Source of the DNA: Ascaris suum
Lineage: Eukaryota > Nematoda > Chromadorea > Rhabditida > Ascarididae
Reading direction: 5' to 3'
Assembly (NCBI GenBank): GCA_013433145.1
Contig: CM024171.1
Coordinates: 6,510,065-6,574,064, forward strand
DNA: 64,000 nucleotides
Below are positions 49,129 to 64,000 of the stretch, one piece after another. A program made the position numbers and the translations under genes. Numbering within the stretch: the first letter of the stretch is position 1; each line of letters starts with the position of its first letter. Below the pieces are notes generated by a model that saw only the letters and a program-made list of their open reading frames with translations, searched no databases and was not told the origin of the DNA.

Positions 49129-50267
49129 GCCATCAGATAGCTGCGGTAAAGTGTTTCAAGACTGAAAATCGTTCAACAAGCATTGCATGTGTATTCATTT
49201 CGTTCAGAGAAAACTATGGACAGTCATGTGGATAAACGTTTTTGAACGCGTTGAGTGCGAATAATATTGGCTATTCGCTGAGATAACCAAATAGATGGGC
49301 AGTATTTGAGCATTCGAAGGAATAAACGATAAAGACGAGAGGTGATAATGAGATATTCATGTTGCAAAGTTTTTAGAATTCATTTAGAAGTTGTGAAAGC
49401 ACTTTCTGAACAGTGGAACTTCCTTTGAAAACAAGCACTTTTTTTCATTCATTTAACCATCAAACTGCGAACCCAGTCAGAACTGTTAATGAATCTTTAT
49501 CAATCTGCGTTAACGACCTCGAAGATGTGGTTAATAGATCGACAAGGTGATAAACTGATAAAGAGAGAGTGGGCCTAAGGTACCTCGTTGGAAGATTCTA
49601 TTAAACTCAGTTAATTTTTCTATGATTGACAGCCCTGGAAAGAAAGTGCGCTGATGCAGAGTTCACGAGTTCTTGGGATATTAAATGGCGTCTTTTAAAC
49701 TTTATTGTTTACAGGTGTGCAGTTTTTTATGGCCTATTTTATAGATGTTAATGTGCAATAAAGCGACACAAGATAAGCATGCTGAGTATTTCAACAATAG
49801 AATGGTATTGTCCACCCTAATAAAAATGAGAGTATTTTTTCGGACATCAACAAGAGTTTGTTGGTCAGCTTTTAAGTCACCCCCACTCCTCTCAAAAAAT
49901 CTTTCCAGCAATGTTTGGAGAAGTTAGGTGACCGTGAGATCTCATAGCAACCTGTAGCGGAATTTCATTGTCCGCTTTGAAAACTTACGAAAAAGTTCTT
50001 TTGAGACCTCATATATCACAGCATCATCAATCACTAATGATTTATTTTCTTCTTTCATAGCCTTAATTTCCTGTCATATATTAAATTTATAAGCGAAAAG
50101 TTGTGGAACGCTTTTTCGCGACCAGAGGAAATCAAGAGCTCTTCCCTCTTCCAAAATTGAAGAAAAAATTATTGCATTGAATATGACAGTCAACGAAGCG
50201 TCTGTAGAGCCATCGGGCTTAAATATATCAAATCAAAGGAAATATTTCTTAAAGCCGCTAACGTTCG

Positions 50268-50413
50268 CAGGGTGTTTTTTGTATTTTTGATGTTTTTTTG
50301 AATGATGCAGCATCCAGTTAGATAACCTGAAGCAACGGTAGCAGGGTGTTTTTGATTTTCTCTCAGAAGAAGGAATGATGCAGCATCCAGTTAGATAACC
50401 TGAAGCAAGATAG
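50268..50413. repeat. Tandem duplication, about 73 bp x 2
   Basis: Two adjacent copies, 50268-50341 and 50342-50413, each begin CAGGGTGTTTTT. They share an identical block of about 34 bp containing AATGATGCAGCATCCAGTTA (50301-50334 and 50374-50407). The middle parts have diverged. Confidence 0.85.
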
Positions 50414-53400
50414 AAACACCTCTTATCGGTATTGGTATGGCCAAAAAGCAATCCGTTCTCTCACCTCTTAGGAACACGGTGCTGTCACCTCTGCTCAAAC
50501 CAACGTGTCCGTCAGTTGTTGTTTCTGAATATTCATAAGCGATAGGTGAAAAGGTAATGCTCCAATGACTACTGCTGCAAACGTTTTCAGCAAGAAATAC
50601 GCTTAACTATAATACCGTATTTTTATTAACAGGAAGTGCAGTACTTTTTCACCACTAGTGGCGCAATAACAGTGCTTGAAATCATCCAAATGCGCAAATC
50701 GATATAAATGTTTTGCTTTTTTATGCAAATCAAAAAGCCGAAAAGAATTCTTTACACTTTGGAAGCATTTTTACTGATTCCCAGCGCCACTCAATTAACG
50801 TGAAACGCTTAAAATGAGGAAGTCATTCCTTTTATATATCTCTTTCAATCTTAGCAGATTATTTCGTCTACGAGGCATAGAATCCAACTGAGACCATTTT
50901 CGGTTATTTTTAGTTTACACCGTTCTTCAAAAGAATCGGAAAAAACTATAAGAGTTCTTTTATTTCGTAATAAATTCCTATGATGGGTATTAGGTCACAG
51001 CGGAATGCTTCATGCCATTGTGAAATTCGTCATAAGATGAAGGAAATAAGCTTTAAAAGAAAAAGCGATTAAAAGAGGATGAAAGTTGATTTACTGCAAA
51101 ATTTAAGTATTTCTTAAAATTACAAGAAATATTTAGCCATCGGAAAGGGAAGGGGGAGGTATTTATAAATTTCCCCATTTTAGGTAGACGATGGATTTAA
51201 TCGATGAATAACTTTTAATTTTCTCAAGTTTTGTCAGTGGAGACCTTTAATCGAAGTGAAGTTTCTGCGACGCGTTTGCCGCATTATGTGAGCAAAATTT
51301 ATCTGCTGTCGCAACTCTGTTTTTGTCTAAAATCAGAGCAATATTGTCGGCTTTGAATGGTGAGCTCATGAGGGGTGATGAAAATAAGATTAACTTGCAA
51401 AAGTGCGTTGCCTGTTAGAAAATCGTATAATAGTTCAAGAATTGTCGGAGGAGGGCTTATAATGAAGATTATACGGTATCTGTGTAATCACAGCCGTTCA
51501 AAACGATTCACTGAATAGGCCAAAAGCAATCCCACCATAAGCAGAGAACAGTTTGTTTGTGCTGTGCCTTGGAGTATATGCTAGGTCGTTCAACTTTTCT
51601 ACTTTGCACGTTAGTAACAGCATATGGGTGTGCTGCTTCTTCAGCACATCAGCACTCTTATTAAATGTCGACTGTGGGAATTATTTGTATTATAACCCTT
51701 TAATTGGTTAATTAATTTTAATAAAGAGCTGTTACATTTACAAATCATAAAAATTTGAGTTGAGCGTATATCTTCCACCGCTTCTCATCTACGTTCAATA
51801 TATTGTACTTCTCTTAGTGTTAGATATGAGTGATGTGGCAACAGGCAGTTAGTTAACGAAAGTTCTTATCGCAGATGTCAATGTGGGCATTTATAATCGT
51901 TGCAAATGGCCAGTTTGGCACTGACGAACGAGCAAATCAAATTGGGGTTGCTCAGGTACGGCTGGGTGCGCACAAATATTTGTGGCCTTTGGAATCATTT
52001 GCTTGAAGGCGGTTACTTTTGCACTTAGGAGTAGTTTTTTATTTGATTAGAGAATAGAAAACTGTGGAAAAAATTTCCTAAACTTCTCGTTCTTTCAAAA
52101 TTGATTTCCGTGTTGAGAAGTGAAAATTTCAATAAACAAATAATTTCGAGCAATTAAGCTATCGTCCGCATATAAATTTGTTTAACGAATAAATCGAGCG
52201 ATTCAGCGGCGCCCTTCTGGAAAAGGAATGTCTCCGAAATATTTCGGCAGAAACAACACTTTTTTCAAGGGGATTATTTCCACGACAAGAAGATTTAGGG
52301 AGAGGACTATTTTCAATTTGCGTTAACTCTCAACATTCCCTTAGAACGAAAATTGTTTCTCACCTATACTACAGCTCTTTTCGTATAGAAACGCCTTGCG
52401 CGTAAGCTAGACATATAGGTGAATGGGCATTCAGTGTTGTGACGGTTGGAGTCCTTTTAAGTCTTCCAGGGTCTCCTGTTCCCTCCCCGTCTTTCCTCCA
52501 CCTCCGCCTTCCGTTTCTCGATATAATTGGAACCAAAATTTTTAAAGTTTTAGTGAAAATTTTTGGAACTTCTTTTGCTGAGGAAATGCAGAAAGTGTTT
52601 CCATATTTACCTCTACAAATAAAATTTCTTATGTTTTTATCCCATGTCTCCTCTAAAACTGATATATATGGCATTATTGTTCACTGCTCCTACGACCCAT
52701 TTCCTCTTTATTATAAAGCTTTGAATACGATATATGCAAAAATATGTTATGGCGGCGCTTCGGCTAGTACGAATTTGCAGCCATTAGGGCTGTATAGGCT
52801 CGATCCTGAGCAATTTTAGAGGCAGTCTATCGTATTCTATTCACATATTGTCCCGTGGGAATACAAAATGCATGAAATAAGTTGGTTGCTCGATGTTACT
52901 TCATAGGAATGTTAGTGCATACGCGATCAGTAATAGAATTTTGCACAATGTTCTAATTCATTGCGCCTCTTTTCGAGAGTTTTTCTGACGGCAAGGGTTC
53001 ATCGTAGTGACGGCGATGCTCAAAGAGACTCCATCTTTGATCAACTCTACGAAGGTGTTTTTTCTTATTTTTATAAATTAGTAATGGCTAGTTCCAAGTG
53101 AGTTTTTTCAAACATACAAATCTCTAAACACCTAGTAATGCGTTTTTTTTTCTTTACAAAATCCCGGCAGGCTGTACAAGTGAACAACTAGAAAAAGGTT
53201 CTTGACCTGCACCTAAGTAGATATAGAACACAGTTGAGCTGCAAATTTTTTAAAGCCTTAATCGAGAATTAAGGTCAAGGACTTGACGTCGAACTTTAAG
53301 ATCAGTCGCTAACCATAGTGAGGTCAAACTTCATGAACCCTCTCTTTCCATAGGAATTCGCGACGTTTAAAGTGTTTTATCGACAATTAAAGCGTCGATT

Positions 53401-53773
53401 AAGTGAAGTAGAAGGCGAGGAATGAGGACGCGGTCAGCATTTTAATGAATCACATAAAATGTGAATTTAGCAAATTTAACCGTCGTTGTTGGCGTGTTGA
53501 AAATTAAGTTGTGTAATTGGGCAAAGAGATGACGTCATTATTATGCTTTTTTGTGTATTTTCGCTAAAGAATTTATGAAAACGACGAACCTGCAGTGAAT
53601 AAACTGCCGACGTATTTCTTAGCGTGTATTTCCGCTTGCCAGCTTAGTTAAGGTTTATCGAACTGAGTGTGCGGCTTTTATTACGGGTGCACACGAAGCG
53701 TCTGGGGACAACTTTGTTTTTCTTTCTATACTTATGACCTGGATCGTACATGCGGGCGGTGGGGATGGGGGGC

Positions 53774-53785
53774 GGGGGGGGGGGG
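53774..53785. repeat. G12 homopolymer
   Basis: Run of 12 G within the G-rich stretch 53757-53785. Confidence 0.9.
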
Positions 53786-55537
53786 AAGAAGACCGAAACA
53801 GAAGGCTTTGCCTTCTGCTAGGAAAAGTTCCCTTAAGAAAAATAAAAGTATGGTGAGGCTTTCCTGCTGGAAAGTTAGAACTTGGAGGGGAAAATTTGGT
53901 ATTTCATTAAAAACAGGAGCTCTTATTAATGAGGGAAAAATTTTTTACTAATATGACATTAAATTTTCTTTATTTTTTAGTGGGAGAAAAACAGCCTTCA
54001 GGGAGGAATCCAAAAATTTTTCGACCGAGGCTAGGTGAAACGAAGCAGATATGAAAACTTGCCATCTCTGCACTCCTCTCCCTCTTTCCTGCGTCACCTT
54101 CCTGCTCTCTTCCCTTTCCTGACCACACCAATGCCCTAGCAGCGTCATGTTGTTCCGAGGAGTTGCCGAATGCAGCATATGGGTGGTGGTAGACCTCAGG
54201 AACGTGTTTATGGAACTACTGTTCGATGGGGTCTCCACATGAAATTATTTCGGAAGGGCTTGGTATTGAATATGTCGATGGGTAAGAATTGCATCAAGGT
54301 ATTGCGCCAGTGAATAACGGTGACTGGCTGTTGAAAGTTGCTGTGTGAATCTGCCAAAAGACATCGACATTTGCGCCGTTGCCTAGAGCGATGAGCGCAT
54401 GGCGTCCGTGTGTCAGTGCGGATGACAAACTAAGCTCTCGATTTAGCGATGTGGCTGAGTGTGCACTCACCGCATCGCAGACAGCAAGCAATTCGCTCGA
54501 TAAATGCACGCGTGTTTTATGCATCGCCTCCTTCAGCATTCAGCAGTAAGCTTCGAGCTAGCTTAATGAAGAAGCTTCATTTGCTTTCCACTTATTTTTT
54601 GCATCGTCCGTCTTTTCCTTCATATTTTCTTATTGCCTAAACACTTAACCAGCTTGAGTTTAACTTGATTATTGGTGCTAGTTTTTTTGATGAAATTTTT
54701 TGATAGTAGCGCTGAAAAGTTCCACGAAATTTTGAGACTTAATGAGACTTTTTTTTCATGCAATGTAAGATTCTAATAATATTTTTCCTCACATCGCTTC
54801 CTGGGTACTTTCCCAACAATTTTAAGTAGTGGTTCTTACAATGTTAATACTTTTGGAAGTGGTCACAATGGAATTCGATTTCGGTGATCGGCGAATATTG
54901 ACTTTTGGTAAATCGTAAGATGAGGGGATTTCCCACCCGAAAATAATGCGGTGATCGGTGTTCTTATGCATTCAGCGTGGAGCGATTTTCATTTACGATC
55001 ACTTCTTTTATGAGAAAATACGACAAATATTTTTAGTTTGGATAAACGTTGTTATTGTTTCATTTTCATCCTCCGCACAATTCATTGATATTGTGGTGTA
55101 TTTCGTTTGAAGTCTCTTAACGACGGTGAGGAAAATTTTTCATTTCAGATTTATTTTTGAAAATTTCTCTCAAAATTCTCAACTTTTTGTGTTGAGACAA
55201 ATAAAAGTATTTGTTGATAGTCTTTAATTGTAACTGTCAGATATGTTGCTTGCTTCATTGCTTTTTTATTGGAAAAGTCGACATGAAAAGTGATAAAATT
55301 TCCAATAATCTGAACACTTTTTTAAAGTATGCACTTCAAAGGGAAGTTTTTCCCTAACGAAATAAACAATGAAATCAACGGAAGCCCATAGCATCTCGTT
55401 GCCGGCAGCGAAATCTTTCATTTGCATTGTTAATCGACGTTCATCGTTTCATATTTCATTGACAACAATTCACTTATATGCGTAAGAACGAAAAAAAGCA
55501 AATACATCAATTGCCCAAGAAAAGCCATTTGCCGTCG

Positions 55538-58307
<2,770 letters not shown>

Positions 58308-61300
58308 AATCATTAAATGTCATTGATCGATTAATCGATTATTGAATATCGATTGCGATACGTCTTTGCAAATCGATTAAGTCGATTAAAACGTTCAACA
58401 GTCGATCAAATATGCCCTAATGTCTTCATGGAGTGACACCTTTTTACCTTGCAGAAAATCCGACAGGTGATGATTGACAAGCGTCTGCAGTATATAGATT
58501 TGCGTGTGCCAGTATACGGCACAAACAGTTTTTCGAAATTGTTGTGTTATAGGACGGAGTTGAAAGAATAGAAATACTGTGCTCAATTTCACCTTCATTC
58601 GGCTTTCTTACGCCATTAAGACACTCACCTGGTTAAGCATTTCGAGAACAAGTTTAGGGCCCTCTGTTTTATTGTTTGCAGCTCCTTTTCCCCTCCCTGT
58701 CCGCTCTGTCTTTGTGAACGATATTCATTTGTTGAAAATTCTAAGTTTGATGAATTGTTGCAATGAAAATGATCTGACGAGTGATTGTTAGGTTGCGCCC
58801 ACAGTATTCCCATTTCAATTTCAGAGGCTCTTGAGGCTTAATTAATTTCGCTCTGTAGTATCGTGTCTATAAAACACATGCAAAGCATGCGAAATAAACT
58901 GAAGTGAAATGCTCTCTTACGAATTAAATGACCACACTGACTGATTTCACCAGCTGTACTTACTCATTGATATTTTCTGATTACTCATACAAATCTCCCT
59001 TTACTCCCTTTATATTTATAAATAATTTTTCAATTCGATCGGCTGTAAAATGCAATTTTTGACATATTTTGTGCCTAAACCTTTTTAATGAGTGATTTTC
59101 CAACTTGAAAGTTAACTGAGGGAATTAACAAGAGGGCGGGAAGTTCCTTTAAGAAGTGATGTGAGCGCAAACTTGTAAAGGGGATTTAACGATGCGAATG
59201 GCTTCTTCGAATTTGCTTTTGCTATTCATTCGCCTCATCTTTCATATATGATTTGGAAAAAGCACAGCATTTTGCATAATATACCGACCTTTGCTATTTG
59301 TGATATTTTAGCTGTTTTCACGAAGTAGCTGCTCACAGAATTTTGACGCCAATCATATAAAACATTCGAACGATCCAGAAATGCGATATTACGGATGGTT
59401 CTCTTCAAACCGTCAATTATTCCAAATGAATTCTTTGCTATCGCTCATATTTTTTTTTTCGATTAGCGTATGAATTTTATCATCGTTAAGGACTGCTTAT
59501 TGGCAAGTGCGTTCATTGCGTTGCGAATTTATACTTTTCATATAGCCTTAAAAACAGTAATACTCTTCGTTTCAATCTGAATTGACTATTAGATGTAGTC
59601 GTTCTCGAATGGATCAATGTACCTAATATAACATTGTAGTACTTACAAACAAAGAACATTGATCTGTGTTTCGATTCATCCACCGTTCAATCGACAGCGA
59701 CATAGAGCGGTATAGTGCACAACAAATGCTTGAAAGAAACGCAGGATTAGAGGCAGCGATTTCCTTGTGCAATCGAAAACCCTCATGTAGTTTGACTCTC
59801 TAAAAGCTTAATTGCTAATGACCTTCTATTAATCGGAAGCCGTGTAGTAACATAGATATTCGATTAACACTTGCTTTAATATTATATAAGTCGCATGTTT
59901 TTTGTTGGATAAAGTAAGCTAAAGAAAAGAAAATGTTTTTAAGTAGGGTGAATACTTATAAACAAAAAAATAAATTTGCAGCACTGTACTGCATTTGTCG
60001 ATGCCGTGACTTTGCGCCATCTGTACAGCGGATGATCCGGCTTAGTGCACCCTCCTCCCCTTTGTTTGCGTTTTGGGACTATAAATTATGCCAAATACGA
60101 TCTATGAGTATTTATATGCGTAATTCTTGCCAAATTCGAAGTGTTTATATGGCTAATTTTTGCCAAAATTTAGCGTTTTATAATAAACTTGTGTTTATTT
60201 TACAGTACAAATGATGACACGCACTATTGCTTGCATATATTTGATGCATTCATGGCCTAGCTAGCCTTTTCCTGAGTTTGTAACATTTCCAGGATACTCG
60301 GCTTGGTTATGAGTTTTGTCACTTTGTCACAAACGCTCAAGTATTCGAGCTTGTGCTGTTCACAATGAACTAGGATGCGATGCTTCTAGAGAGGTGCTTC
60401 ACTCGGCCCCTCGAATCATTCTCTAAACCGAATCATGCATCAGCGATGATATAGACAATGCCCAAACAACAACAGCGAGCAAAATGATCAAATTAAGAAA
60501 AAAAATCAGCATTTGTGACACATATATGCAATGGTGCAGGACGGCCTCCCTGGAGTATTCATGTTCGTCTGTTATGAGGCATTGCTGCTGTGGGACATTT
60601 AAGCTGCATCAGTATTTATCCATAGACACAAATGTTCGCTAATTCTTTGGGCCGTATCTCCAATGAAAACTTGGCCCTTTGAAGTCTGCACTGTTAGGAA
60701 TTACAGTATGTTAGATGAAACGAACGAAGCGAATCGGTAACCCTCGCAATGCAAGCAAATCAGTGTTTCTCACAACTGTTTTCACAATGTCTTGACAGCT
60801 GCGCTGAGATTTTTGACAAATTTTTGCGGGGAGGCGAAGTTAGCAACTGAGGATAGGGGATGTGCTTTTCTATAGATGAAGACCACCAGGCGGATGGCGG
60901 TAGCGGCTTTCGGTCGTCGGAGGCCAGCAAACGCATTATCGAGGACACTGAGATAAACTTCGCTATCAAAAACCTCGAGTTTTTTCTTCTTTTTAAATTC
61001 CTCGATTCCTTGTAGGTGCATTTGGTTATTAGTTTAAAAGAGTCCTCGTCTTCTTTCTCATCTTCATTTAGCATTGCATACATATGTTGGTAATATCGCA
61101 TTCAGAAAAGGTATATCAATGTTGTTGTCTTTCGTGGTAAGCGCGTAAAGAAGAGCCGATTAGCATTAAGCTGAGTTGGCTAGATGGGCTCAATTTTGAG
61201 AATATTTCAGGTGGTCTAGTTTTGATAGCGACATGTTTCGATTGATGCATTGCGCGTTTTCAGGTTTAAAGAGTTCCATACGTCTTCCATAGTCGCGCTG

Positions 61301-64000
61301 TAAGGGAGCGATTGCGGGTGCAGTGAACGCAGCATTAAGATAGTTTTGTAACACCCAACTATCCAAAACATAATTACTCCATCGTACCTTCTATCGTCTA
61401 TATAAGTATTGAGCATCCTATCATGTTGCAATCGCATCTCTTTCACTAATTTCAATTTATAGAGCTTGTTTTTTTTTTAAATTATAAAAAATACTTAACC
61501 AAAAAATGACGTTGTTTTCTGAACTGAATTCAAAACCGCACAAATGTTTTCTGAAGTGAAGCGGTGATAAGCACCATATTCATACATACAGCTGCAACAT
61601 AATAGGATGTTAAATATTTACATAAGGCGATAAGAGATACGACAGGATAATCGCGTTTTATCACTTGCGTTTCCCCAAATAGCGTCATTGGATGTGGAAT
61701 GTTTGCACTTCGATGGATTACAGCATAAATTCGAGCATAGTAAATGTGACTGAATTAGCGAACAGTCGTTTAGCTTGCTCGTGCGTTAATGCTTTTCATT
61801 ATGAATCTATACACATATGCAATAGTAAATCGTCCCTTTGCAATGTTCTTGTGTGAGCATCGCTGAATTTCTATTGAATTCTCAGTAAATTTAAATGTAG
61901 CATTTTGAATGATTTGGATAATTATTGCAACGATATGAAATCTTCGATTCAGGAAACGGTACGTCAATTGCGTATACCGATGTTAAGAGCTACTGAAAAG
62001 ACAATAAAGAAGGATATTATGACAAGGAGACGTATTTGAGATCGACTTGTCTTGAGGTATTTGAATGCATTAACGCTTTTAATACTGAAATATTTCTCAT
62101 TCCAGGAAGAACTGTTGGCATTTATGTGGAGAACTTCTAAGAGGGCTCTAGGAAATCGCTTTATAATGTAGTGCTGTCTCTACAGAACTCTTAATGGTCG
62201 CTGATGGGCGTCTGATGGACGTACATCAACGACGAGTCAGCACAGAGAATCCATAGAACACCACCTCACTGGTATCTGGTATTCTGACTTATTATGTTAT
62301 CCCGAAATAGTCATTTTTGGGATTATTTGAAAGTGGTTGCTTCTGGAAGGTTACGACCAAAAAAATTTGCTCGAAGTATTCTGGACATTTTAATCGTGAA
62401 AGGGCTGATTTAATGCCGAGAACTTTTCAAGAAGGAAGAGGTGTCCTCTCCTCGCTCTCCCTCCTTTTTTTTCCTTCTTTGGGGTCACCATCTATGTATA
62501 TAGCTATAGGTTCCTTCAGCCTTCTCGGTCTTGTTTGCAATGTTTCTTCTAATTTGAACTCCATCGAAAGCGTTTTTGAACCTACAAATCTTGACTATGC
62601 AAAGAGCTTGACCATGCGTGTAAAAATGTATTATTCATTTCTACTCGCTTATTGCTTCCTGTTGTTTTGTGCCAAGCTTTGAATGAATGACAGAAAGGAA
62701 ACGAACGACGAATGAAAGATGAAGAGGAGGTAAATTGTTTTCTCGATAAACAGAAGATGAATTTTGATGCTAAATAAGGAAGATCGCCTCTCCTCCATTA
62801 AAAATCAGAATATGGATGAGGAGGGAGGTGCAAGAGGAGGGGAGAAAATGAAATGCCAGCGTTAGACTTTGATATGAATTTCAATGAATCTGATTATGAC
62901 GTTTTCGATTTCTTGCAGCCTTTTATTTCCGGTCTCTATGAAAGTGGTGTGTTTTATTCAAAGCAAAATCTTAATAATAGTTCTAAGATGGCAATCTAAT
63001 TTGAAAGTTCCCCTCGTTATAATTTGACTACAGTGTATCTCTTAATTTCAGTGTGAAATATTTCTATTAGAAAATCTGTTGGAAGTGTCACACAACCTTG
63101 AGCTGGACTATTTTAATACGGAATTTCTTATACCACTTTTCCACCGATTTCTAACACCAATATCTTATACCAACTCAAAATATCCATTTAATTTGCTATA
63201 ACTTCATGAATTCATATAAGGCAGCTAAAACATTCGTATTTTTTGATGTGAATCCCTATACATTCCATAAATTTGTGTAGTTCATATAAAACACGCAATG
63301 CCTGCGAATCAAAGGAGCCGTTCTGTGCAAGGCGAACATGTTGGGATTCGGGACCCGTGCTTCCAGTTACTTTTAAATACCCCTTCCCAACGCAACCAAA
63401 TATTATTAAGATAAGCATAGCATAATTATTTAACTTAAAGTTTAAAAATAAACACGTGATAGGTAAGCATGTTTACAAATTCATTCCCGAGTATGAGACA
63501 AGGCTAAGGTTAAGCTGTGAGAAATTTGACGAAGGAAAAATCGTCCTTAGGCTTTTATTCTTATTTTCTATTTGTATAAGAAATCATCTATTTATCTTTT
63601 AGCCATTCATTTCTTCATCTCTACAGTATAAAACAACATCTATCTACATATAAATACCTTTCTACTCGCGAAATCTGTCCCATATCACCTTCAAACAGTG
63701 GTTTTCAAGATACTTCCTGGCAAGTTCGAGATTTCCAGGAAACAAGAATGGACAGCTTTTGTACTTGAAAAATAATTTAAGAAATTTTGAAGCAGAATGT
63801 TGATAGAATCATTTAAAATAAATATTTTTCGAGTACACTAAATTGCGGCCAAATGTGCTTCCACGGTATATGATCAAAAAGAAAGCGGATGTTGCACAGT
63901 TTTGCCGAATGTACTTCTCCTAAACATCGGTCAAAAACTGATTGCTGCACAGCTCACTGAAGTTTGATTCCTGCATTTGCACGAAGGAGGGCTCAAAAGT
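58308..64000. other. Right edge, no recognised gene
   Basis: Starts with a cluster of CGAT motifs (58325-58406). Two neighbouring - strand frames (60760-61101 and 61216-61455) look somewhat coding-like but match nothing I know. The + strand frame at 62317-62682 (121 codons) is low in recognisable features. Nothing further can be supported. Confidence 0.4.
58325..58406. promoter_or_regulatory. Cluster of CGAT homeodomain-like motifs
   Basis: Six CGAT cores fall within about 82 bp, three or four of them in the form ATCGATT. ATCGAT is the core bound by CUT/ONECUT homeodomain proteins, so this may be a regulatory element. There is no gene nearby to attach it to. Confidence 0.25.

Noticed and set aside
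49633..49714. Possible second exon for the 50-residue secreted ORF
   Set aside because: Its phase does not fit the donor at 49125, and the peptide is not recognisable.

Overview
The window looks like nuclear DNA of a nematode, most probably a strongylid (hookworm-type) parasite. That assignment is inference. It rests on AT-rich sequence, genes made of many 60-200 bp exons separated by kilobase-scale introns, a worm-like TTTCAG acceptor preference, and divergent nematode-style copies of conserved eukaryotic genes. There is nothing bacterial here: no operons, Shine-Dalgarno sites or CRISPR.

Three multi-exon protein genes can be rebuilt exon by exon, with splice phases that agree almost everywhere. 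(1) 5627-17385, + strand: PIG-T, the core subunit of the GPI transamidase, about 657 residues. (2) 21040-34936, + strand: a RecQ5-type DNA helicase (RECQL5/rcq-5), 20 exons, 781 residues. (3) 39894-47720, - strand: a Spinster-type major-facilitator transporter, 12 exons, 486 residues. A tRNA-Pro(AGG) gene lies antisense inside a RecQ5 intron. The three proteins work in unrelated processes (ER membrane, nucleus, endolysosome), and nothing suggests they are co-regulated. PIG-T and RecQ5 are tandem; the Spinster gene converges on RecQ5.

The first 5.6 kb holds at most one partial gene on the - strand (a possible histidine-acid-phosphatase-like exon). From 47.7 kb to the end I find no recognisable gene, only weak exon candidates, a 50-residue secreted-type ORF, a 257-bp TA array, a (TA)n array capped by 14-bp inverted repeats, and a tandem duplication of about 73 bp.

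The most notable signals are in splicing. PIG-T appears to use one well-supported and one likely GC-AG intron and perhaps a 10-nt microexon. Several introns whose position is fixed by conserved protein sequence end in AAG or GAG instead of the usual YAG. I found no convincing undescribed multi-gene system.
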